From Deltaproteobacteria bacterium (GTDB lineage: Bacteria; Desulfobacterota; Desulfobacteria; C00003060; C00003106), in NCBI GenBank assembly GCA_019314005.1, contig JAFDAE010000024.1:1-14212 (forward strand): DNA of 14,212 nucleotides. The letters run 5' to 3'. Position 1 is the stretch's first letter, and each line of letters starts with the position of its first letter. Position numbers and translations under genes: made by a program. This document shows positions 1-5,012 of this stretch, one piece after another. Under the pieces are notes generated by a model. That model saw only the letters and a program-made list of their open reading frames with translations, made no database searches and had not been told where the DNA came from.

Positions 1-580
1 AGAGCAGCAGAACTGTTGGGTGGCAAGAAGATAGCGGTCCCCAGCCCGGCAAGGGCAAGCCGCCAGGCAATGGGAAAGACGGAATGTCCGGAGGTTAACC
101 CGGAAAGTGAAAAGAGCGAGACAGCCACTATTGCCATCCCCACGGTACAGAGCATGCGCGATCCCACGCGGTCAGAGATCGCCCCTGAAATGGGGGATAC
201 AAAAAAAAGAAAGACAAACGGGATCACCAGGATCAACCCTACCTTGTTGACAGGAAAACCACACGGGAGTAACAAATAAAAGGGCATAAGAAAAATAACC
301 GTAAACAATGCAATGAACAGCGCAACTCCGCTAAGAATGGGAAACGTGAAGAGCCTGATTGCAAAGAGGGATGGCTGTACAATAGGGTGAGGTTTTTTGG
401 TTTCGACCCATGTGAATCGACCAATGGCAAGAAGGCTGATACCGAATAGCGAAAGTGTGGGCAGCGATGTATATCCCCACTCGTAGGCATGGGTAAGAGC
501 TAACAGAAAACAGGTTAGCGATAGGGTCAGCAATGACGCACCGGCCCAGTCAAAGGACTCGTGGACCGTCAGGTCGGCAT
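1..580 (-). pseudogene. MFS drug exporter, C-terminal part (frameshifted continuation, runs off left edge)
   Basis: Translating the - strand one frame away from the N-terminal part gives an uninterrupted reading frame from about 578 to the left edge, about 192 residues. It begins right where the first frame stops, with HADLTVHESFDWAGASLL; FDWxG is a familiar junction motif in 14-helix DHA2 transporters. Several hydrophobic helices follow, then the loop SDRVGSR, and at the edge FLPPNSSA, which resembles the conserved late-helix motif of EmrB/QacA proteins. This is therefore the rest of the same transporter. It has no plausible start codon of its own at the join. The break lies in a run of four G on the + strand (581-584), where one more G would restore the frame. 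It may be a real pseudogene or a sequencing error. The C-terminus lies outside the window. Confidence 0.8.
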
Positions 581-1144
581 GGGGAGTCTGGATATGATTA
601 TGGCGGTTACGATTCCTATCGGGACGTTGATGTAAAAGATTACCCGCCAGGAAAAAAAATGAATCAAAAAACCCCCAAGGGCCGGACCGATAGTCAACCC
701 GAGGGCTGTAACGGTCCCTACCGTTCCAAGGGCCCTCCCTATTTCTGAGACCGGGAAGGTGTCGACCACCAACGCCGGGGTGCACGCCATGATCATGGCC
801 GCTCCTATCCCCTGAAGGGAGCGCGCTAAAATCAGCCAGACAGCGTTTTGGGCCAGGCCGCACAAAAGCGAACCCACAGCAAAGACGATTAACCCCCTGC
901 TATAGACCCACCGCCTTCCCTTGATGTCACTCAGGCGACCGAAGCTTAACAGAAGCGCCGATACCGTAAGGAGGTAGATCATCACCACCCATTCGATAGT
1001 CGCAAGGGTCACGCCGAAGTCGTTCATAATAGTGGGGAGAGCGATATTGACAATGCTACTGTCGAGGGTCGACATAAAGACGCCGATAGCTACGAGCAGA
1101 AAGATGAGCCATTTGTTATGGTGGGCAGGAGTGACGGTTGTCAT
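569..1144 (-). CDS. MFS drug exporter, DHA2 (EmrB/QacA-like) family, N-terminal part, interrupted by a frameshift
   Basis: This is the first 191 residues of a proton-driven multidrug exporter of the inner membrane. The sequence shows TM1 with the LDSSIVNIALPTI motif (residues about 27-39), the loop GRLSDIKGRR (about 69-78) typical of the helix 2-3 region, and SWRVIFYINVPIG (about 165-177), a DHA2 signature. Six helices are readable before a TGA at 569-571. The family is normally about 450-520 residues with 14 helices, so this piece alone would not be functional. The remainder follows in another frame (see 1-580). The ATG is 20 nt downstream of the hypE stop, so it may be co-transcribed with hypE, but nothing links its function to hydrogenase. 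The ribosome site is weak (AAGGAA, well upstream). The family call is firm; the substrate is unknown. Confidence 0.85.
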   Translation of the reverse strand: MTTVTPAHHNKWLIFLLVAIGVFMSTLDSSIVNIALPTIMNDFGVTLATIEWVVMIYLLTVSALLLSFGRLSDIKGRRWVYSRGLIVFAVGSLLCGLAQNAVWLILARSLQGIGAAMIMACTPALVVDTFPVSEIGRALGTVGTVTALGLTIGPALGGFLIHFFSWRVIFYINVPIGIVTAIIISRLPMPT

Positions 1145-1164
1145 ACAGTAGGTGGTATTCCTTA

Positions 1165-2175
1165 TTAGCAGATCCGCGGGAGCTGTTCTCCTGTGAGCAT
1201 GTCCACGATTCGGGTTCCGCCGATAGTTGTTTTCATAAAGACCTTGCCGGGAGAATCGGCATCGACCTCTCCTATGATAGAGGCGTCTTTTCCGTATTCG
1301 TTTGCTTTGATTATTTTCAACACTTTTTCGGCGTGGTCCGGTCCCACAAAGGCAAGGAGTTTTCCTTCGTTGGCAATGTAGAGGGGGTCAAAGCCCAAAA
1401 GTTCACAAATTCCCGCAACTTCCTCTCGTACAGGGAGCGCCTCTTCGTAGATCTTTATTCCTACTTTTGATTGAGCGGCAATCTCGTTCAAGGAAGTTCC
1501 CACTCCTCCGCGGGTCGGGTCTCTCAAGGCATGAATCTGGTCGCTCGCAGCAATCAGTTCGCGAGCCATGTGGTTTAAGGGGGCGGTATCGCTTTGGATG
1601 GAGGATTCAAATGCCATCCCTTCTCTTTGTGTCAATACGGTAATACCGTGATCGGCAATGGTGCCACTTAATATAATTTTGTCGCCGGGACGGGCGTTAT
1701 GTCCGGAAACGTTTACCCCTTCAGGGATAAGCCCGTCCCCTGAGGTGTTGATAAGTATCTTGTCTGCCGCCCCCCTCGGGACCACCTTGGTGTCGCCGGT
1801 GACAATCAGGACACCCGCCTTTTTTGCTGCTTCTTTCATCCCTATGAGTATCTTTTTCAGGTCAGCCGTGGCCAAGCCTTCTTCAATGATCAAGCCCACG
1901 CTAATATAAAGAGGGGTTGCCCCGCACATGGCAATATCGTTGACCGTGCCGTTGACGGCAAGGTCTCCGATGTTTCCCCCGGGAAAAAAAATCGGATCGA
2001 CCACATAGGTGTCGGTCGAAAAGGCAAACCGCTTTCCTTCGATATCAAAGATAGCGCCGTCGTCAAGTTGAGCAAGAATCGGATTTTCAAACTCAGGAAG
2101 CAGAAGGTCGGCGATCAGACTATGAGATGCCTTTCCCCCGCTTCCGTGGTCCAGAAGAATTTTGTCTGTTTTCAT
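1165..2175 (-). CDS. hypE: Hydrogenase maturation protein HypE (carbamoyl dehydratase)
   Basis: HypE takes the carbamoyl group that HypF places on its C-terminal cysteine and dehydrates it with ATP to a thiocyanate, the source of CN- for the NiFe site (family knowledge). In the sequence: N-terminal LLDHGSGGKASH, the AIRS/PurM-like nucleotide-binding motifs AQLDDGAIF, FSTDTYVVDP, GDLAVNGTVNDIAMCGA and VTGDTKVV, then DPTRGGVG, and the diagnostic C-terminal PRIC ending in the acceptor cysteine. The length of 336 residues is normal. I chose the ATG at 2175 (MKTDKILLDHGSGG). The reading frame extends upstream to a TTG at 2208, but that would add 11 residues unlike the family and would overlap an inverted repeat. 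It lies apart from hypD, with a convergent regulator gene between them, and must use its own promoter in the 2176-2300 region. Confidence 0.96.
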   Translation of the reverse strand: MKTDKILLDHGSGGKASHSLIADLLLPEFENPILAQLDDGAIFDIEGKRFAFSTDTYVVDPIFFPGGNIGDLAVNGTVNDIAMCGATPLYISVGLIIEEGLATADLKKILIGMKEAAKKAGVLIVTGDTKVVPRGAADKILINTSGDGLIPEGVNVSGHNARPGDKIILSGTIADHGITVLTQREGMAFESSIQSDTAPLNHMARELIAASDQIHALRDPTRGGVGTSLNEIAAQSKVGIKIYEEALPVREEVAGICELLGFDPLYIANEGKLLAFVGPDHAEKVLKIIKANEYGKDASIIGEVDADSPGKVFMKTTIGGTRIVDMLTGEQLPRIC

Positions 2176-2201
2176 AGGGTCCCATTTCAAAGTTCTTAGA
2201 T

Positions 2202-2217
2202 GAGACAATTTTGTCTC
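2202..2217. promoter_or_regulatory. Inverted repeat upstream of hypE, possible operator
   Basis: There is a perfect inverted repeat GAGACAA-TT-TTGTCTC, with 7-bp arms and a 2-bp centre, 27 bp upstream of the chosen hypE ATG. Its symmetry and position near the expected hypE promoter suggest a dimeric regulator site. No canonical -35/-10 pair is clear next to it. It could also be a chance AT-rich palindrome. Confidence 0.35.
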
Positions 2218-2375
2218 GTGGAATATGAATCAAGGATATGATGATCTCCCCTATGTGTAATTAGACAGGGACATAAAGAACCAACTAGGAGAAATCATTA
2301 CGGCTTATTTGATTTTTATCACATTAGTAACAAAATACATAGAGTAATCTGAGGGAAAAGCGAAAACGAACTATC

Positions 2376-2435
2376 TTTTGTGAAAAGAATTGCACTTTTT
2401 GTGAAAAGGACCGCATTTTTGTGAAAAGGATTGCA
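2376..2435 (+). repeat. Three tandem 20-21 bp repeats, consensus TTTTGTGAAAAGRAYYGCA
   Basis: Three near-identical copies start at about 2376, 2397 and 2417. Each reads TTTTGTGAAAAG followed by AATTGCA, GACCGCA or GATTGCA. The spacing between the GTG triplets is 21 then 20 bp, about two turns of the helix, which would place bound proteins on one face. They lie in the divergent spacer between hypE (-) and the LuxR-type gene (+). Each copy also has the spacing of a sigma-54 element (TTG, then TTGCA), but with GT instead of the near-invariant GG at -24. A fourth relative sits far away at 13698-13716, upstream of hypA. Regulator-binding iterons are the likeliest reading. Confidence 0.6.
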
Positions 2436-2494
2436 CACTTCTATAGGAGAATCGCACTCGCATATTGATATGTTTGAAGGTATGTGTGTGCATC

Positions 2495-2660
2495 GGCACA
2501 AAAGATGAAATTATAAAACAAAGCATAAATGTTTGTAGTTCAATATGTTGAATCGGTTTTTGCCGAATTGGCAACAAATCCTCATTGTCGTCTGTCGGTT
2601 CTTGTGGGTTTTGGGCACGATATTTGCTGTAACTTCATAGGCATAAGGCCATGTTGCCGG
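2495..2660. repeat. Duplicated leader region, copy 1
   Basis: This stretch of about 166 bp matches 2691-2855 throughout with small gaps. Landmarks in order are GGCACAAAAGATGAA, TTGTAGTT, AATATGTT, hairpin TTGCC-GAATT-GGCAA (2560-2574), TCTGTCG, ATTTGC and GTAACTTCATAGGCAT (2629-2644, identical in both copies). Copy 1 also holds GGGCACGATATTTGCT (2613-2628), close to the sigma-54 consensus TGGCACGNNNNTTGCW. An open frame crosses it, but the second copy has stops there, so I read it as non-coding. Confidence 0.75.
2613..2628 (+). promoter_or_regulatory. Sigma-54 (RpoN)-like promoter element
   Basis: GGGCACGATATTTGCT matches the -24/-12 consensus TGGCACGNNNNTTGCW at all but the first defined base, with the required 10 bases between GG and GC. 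It points toward the LuxR-type gene, with an expected start near 2638. The aligned bases in copy 2 (about 2806-2821) have lost GG at -24, so only copy 1 keeps the match. No enhancer-binding protein gene is in the window. Confidence 0.4.
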
Positions 2661-2690
2661 AACACTTGTAAAAATAATATTTATCGGACA

Positions 2691-2855
2691 GGCACAAAGG
2701 ATGAATACAGCAATGAACTGTAATTACTTGTAGTTAAATATGTTAAATTGTCTATTGCCCCGTTGGCAACATTCCCATATGATCTGTCGATTCTTTGAAA
2801 CGTTTGGAAATGGTATTTGCCGTAACTTCATAGGCATTGGGCCATAAGTTACCGG
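2691..2855. repeat. Duplicated leader region, copy 2, adjacent to the LuxR-type gene
   Basis: This is the second copy of the leader, ending just before the ribosome site of the LuxR-type gene. It keeps the TTGCC-N5-GGCAA hairpin (2755-2769) with a changed loop (CCGTT instead of GAATT). It also keeps a bulged hairpin in which GTAACTT-c-AT-a-GGC (2822-2835) pairs with GCC-AT-AAGTTAC (2841-2852). In copy 1 the outer stem survives in shortened form (GTAAC with GTTGC, one G-T wobble). Stems kept while loops drift suggest structure with a job, such as an operator or RNA leader. Confidence 0.75.
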
Positions 2856-2878
2856 AAGGCATAATGGAGAATTTTCCC

Positions 2879-3427
2879 ATGGCCAACAAACCAACATATG
2901 AAGAACTGGAACAAGGCGTGAAGGACTTAAAGAAAGTTGCTATTGAGCGCAAGGGGGCGGAGGAGACTCTGCGGAAAAGGGAGACAGACCTGGAGATCAT
3001 GGCAAGAAGCCTTGAGGAAGCAAATGCCGCACTGAAAGTCTTGCTGAAAAAAAGAGATGAAGACAAGGCAGATCTTGAACAGAAGGTATTGTTTAATATT
3101 AAGCAACTGATTTCGCCCCCTTTGAAGGAATTGAAGGGCAGCGGGTTGGATGACAGACAAGCAGCTTGCCTACGTATATTAGAGGTAAACCTAAACGATA
3201 TTGTCTCGCCATTTTCCCGCAAGTTGTCCTCCAAATATATGAATCTTACACCCACAGAGATTCAGGTGGCAAATCTTGTGAAGCAGGGAAAAACCACAAA
3301 AGAGATAGCAATTTCGTTGAATTCGTCCGTAAGTGCTGTTCAGTTTCACCGAAACAATCTCAGAAATAAACTCGGTCTTAAGAATAGAAAAGTCAACCTG
3401 AGGTCTTACCTTTTATCTTGTACATAA
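2879..3427 (+). CDS. LuxR-type transcriptional regulator with coiled coil, no sensory domain
   Basis: This is a 182-residue DNA-binding protein. Residues 2-16 (ANKPTYEELEQGVKD) are the N-terminal motif common in PAS-LuxR regulators of Desulfobacterota (recalled). Residues about 15-75 form a charged, heptad-like coiled coil. Residues about 75-118 are a conserved linker (LNDIVSPFSRKLSS), and about 121-178 are a LuxR/GerE helix-turn-helix (LTPTEIQVANLVKQGKTTKEIA, then VSAVQFHRNNLRNKLGL). The PAS domain often found between the first two parts is absent, so no ligand or signal can be inferred. I chose the ATG at 2879 because GGAGA lies 8 nt before it and the protein then starts at the family motif; ATG 2864 and TTG 2837 are also in frame. 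It is convergent with hypD and divergent from hypE, inside the hyp cluster, so control of these genes is plausible but unproven. Confidence 0.85.
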   Translation: MANKPTYEELEQGVKDLKKVAIERKGAEETLRKRETDLEIMARSLEEANAALKVLLKKRDEDKADLEQKVLFNIKQLISPPLKELKGSGLDDRQAACLRILEVNLNDIVSPFSRKLSSKYMNLTPTEIQVANLVKQGKTTKEIAISLNSSVSAVQFHRNNLRNKLGLKNRKVNLRSYLLSCT

Positions 3428-3549
3428 TGATAGGTTTGACCTCATAATAGCCTGATATTCTTTAATGTTTACTTTTGGTAACCGAACGGATAAGTTAACA
3501 ATCACGTTATAGGCACTCCAAAAAGCCATATTAAGGGGAAAGGGGGGTG

Positions 3550-3587
3550 GTGCGAGGAGGGGATGAATTCCCCTCCTCCTCCGCACA
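3550..3587. terminator. GC-rich hairpin between convergent genes
   Basis: GAGGAGGGG (3554-3562) pairs with CCCCTCCTC (3570-3578) around a 7-base loop. GTGCG and CGCAC at the outer edges extend the stem with a short bulge on one side. It lies between the convergent ends of the LuxR-type gene and hypD. There is no T-run on either side, so it is not a classical rho-independent terminator. It may still block readthrough or protect a 3' end. Confidence 0.4.
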
Positions 3588-3625
3588 ACGTCAAAATGCG
3601 GCGCCACTGAACTACTCTGGACACC

Positions 3626-4714
3626 TTATGTATGATACTTATAATACGCCGCGCACGTACCTTCTGTTGAAACCATGCAAGGCCCCACGGGATCGCTTGG
3701 AGTGCAGACCTTTTTATAAAGAGGGCACTCCGGAGGGGTCTTCAGCCCCAAGAGTATTTCACCGCAGGCACATCCTTTTGGCTCTTTTGAATCAGGGACT
3801 GAAAGGTCAAATTTTTTCTCTGCGTTGAAGGAATCAAATTCCTTGCGGATCTTAAGCCCGCTTTCCGGGATCGTCCCGATCCCGCGCCAGGGAGCATCGG
3901 TCGGCTCAAAGACCTGGTACATGATTTGTCGCGCCTTTTCGTTCCCTTCAAAAGTCACTGCTCGGCGATATTCATTTTCGAGCTTCGCGTCTCCGGCCTC
4001 AAGCTGTTTTATCAGCACGTAGATGGCCTGCAAGATATCCGCAGGTTCAAAGCCGGAGACAACGCAAGGGATATGGTACTTTTCAACCACCGGCAGATAT
4101 GCCCCGCTCCCGATTATTACAGAGACATGGCCGGGGCAGATAAAACCGTCTATTTTTACATTATCCGATTCCATGAGAGCGCTCAGAGCCGGCGGGACCA
4201 CTTTGTGAGCGGAAAGCACGGAAAAGTTCTTTGCGTTCCTCTTTTCTGCCTCCAGTATTGATGCGGCAATAGTGGGAGCAGTGGTCTCAAACCCCACGCC
4301 GAGGAAGACCACCTCTTTTTGGGGATTTTTCTGAGCAAGTTCAAGGGCGTCAAATGTAGAGTAAACAATCCGAACCTCTTTGCCCTCAGCCCGCTCTTTT
4401 TGTAATGACGAATGGGTGCCTGGAACCCTTAAGAGGTCCCCAAAGGTAGCGACGATGACATCTTTTATTCCGGCCAGTTTTATAAAGGCATCGACTTCAC
4501 GCTGAGCGGTTACACATACGGGACAACCCGGTCCGGAAAGGAGCGTAATGGTCTCCGGGAGGAGCGCTCGGATCCCGCTCCGAAAAATGGCCATGGTATG
4601 GGTCCCGCACACCTCCATCAATCGGACCTTTTTACGGCTTATTGTCTTGATCTTATCAACCATCTTGCGGGAAAGTTCTGCGTCCCGGTATTCATCAATG
4701 TGCTTCATAGTCAT
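3626..4714 (-). CDS. hypD: Hydrogenase maturation protein HypD
   Basis: HypD is the iron-sulfur scaffold that, with HypC, builds the Fe(CN)2CO unit in the cytoplasm. The 362-residue length is normal. Visible motifs are EVCGTHTMAIFRSGIR with Cys36, SGPGCPVCVT with Cys64 and Cys67, GVGFETTAPT, ICPGHVSVIIG, SGFEPADIL, and the C-terminal cysteine-rich region CACGEIL...PECPLYKKVCTP...GPCMVSTEGTCAAYY that holds the [4Fe-4S] cluster. The ATG at 4714 has AGGGG 9 nt upstream; the second Met two codons on (MKHIDEYRD) is an alternative. A palindromic repeat element lies immediately upstream, separating it from hypF, so it may have its own promoter or rely on readthrough through the element. Confidence 0.97.
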   Translation of the reverse strand: MTMKHIDEYRDAELSRKMVDKIKTISRKKVRLMEVCGTHTMAIFRSGIRALLPETITLLSGPGCPVCVTAQREVDAFIKLAGIKDVIVATFGDLLRVPGTHSSLQKERAEGKEVRIVYSTFDALELAQKNPQKEVVFLGVGFETTAPTIAASILEAEKRNAKNFSVLSAHKVVPPALSALMESDNVKIDGFICPGHVSVIIGSGAYLPVVEKYHIPCVVSGFEPADILQAIYVLIKQLEAGDAKLENEYRRAVTFEGNEKARQIMYQVFEPTDAPWRGIGTIPESGLKIRKEFDSFNAEKKFDLSVPDSKEPKGCACGEILLGLKTPPECPLYKKVCTPSDPVGPCMVSTEGTCAAYYKYHT

Positions 4715-4744
4715 GGTTATAGACCCCTAATAGTTCACTACAAA

Positions 4745-4959
4745 GGTGATAAATCCGAATATCGAATATCGAAATCCGAAACAAATTCCAAAATCCGAAT
4801 GTCAAATGTCAAAAACGCTGTTCAACCTCAGACAGTACTGTAGTACTTGCGAATAAAGGCTACAATCTTCAAAACATATTGTTTCGAATTTTGGATTTCA
4901 GTCATTTGAATTTGTTTCGAATTTCGTGCTTCGGATTTCGAGATTCGGCCTTTACCTTA
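4745..4959. repeat. Palindromic intergenic repeat element (MITE-like) between hypF and hypD
   Basis: The left half (about 4755-4812) is rich in the words CCGAAT, ATCGAA, GAAATCCGAAACAAATTC and AAATCCGAA. The right half (about 4880-4948) carries the same words inverted: TTTTGGATTT, GAATTTGTTTCGAATTTC and TTCGGATTTCGAGATTCGG. The whole is an imperfect inverted repeat of about 200 bp with a short centre holding AGTACTGTAGTACT. It has no coding capacity. It fills nearly the whole hypF-hypD spacer (4715-5012); I see no other feature there. It looks like a non-autonomous, dispersed element, but no target duplication is clear. Confidence 0.65.
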
Positions 4960-5012
4960 TACCACAAACATTTACTTAAAGATTATAGAGTTACGCAATA
5001 ATTGTCCACTGT

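Noticed and set aside
2176..2208. Upstream TTG start that would lengthen HypE by 11 residues
   Set aside because: The added residues do not resemble the family, the TTG lies inside an inverted repeat, and the ATG at 2175 gives the usual N-terminus.
2376..2435. Possible short CRISPR array
   Set aside because: Repeats are contiguous at 20-21 bp with no spacers, only three copies and no cas genes; they are plain tandem repeats.
2529..2723. Open reading frame of 64 codons across leader copy 1
   Set aside because: The aligned frame in copy 2 is broken by stops, there is no ribosome site, and the region is better explained as a duplicated non-coding leader.
3455..3545. Third, very degenerate copy of the leader after the LuxR-type gene
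   Set aside because: ATTCTTT, ATAGGC, GCCAT and AAGGGGAAAG appear in the right order, but spacing is poor and identity is too low to support by eye.
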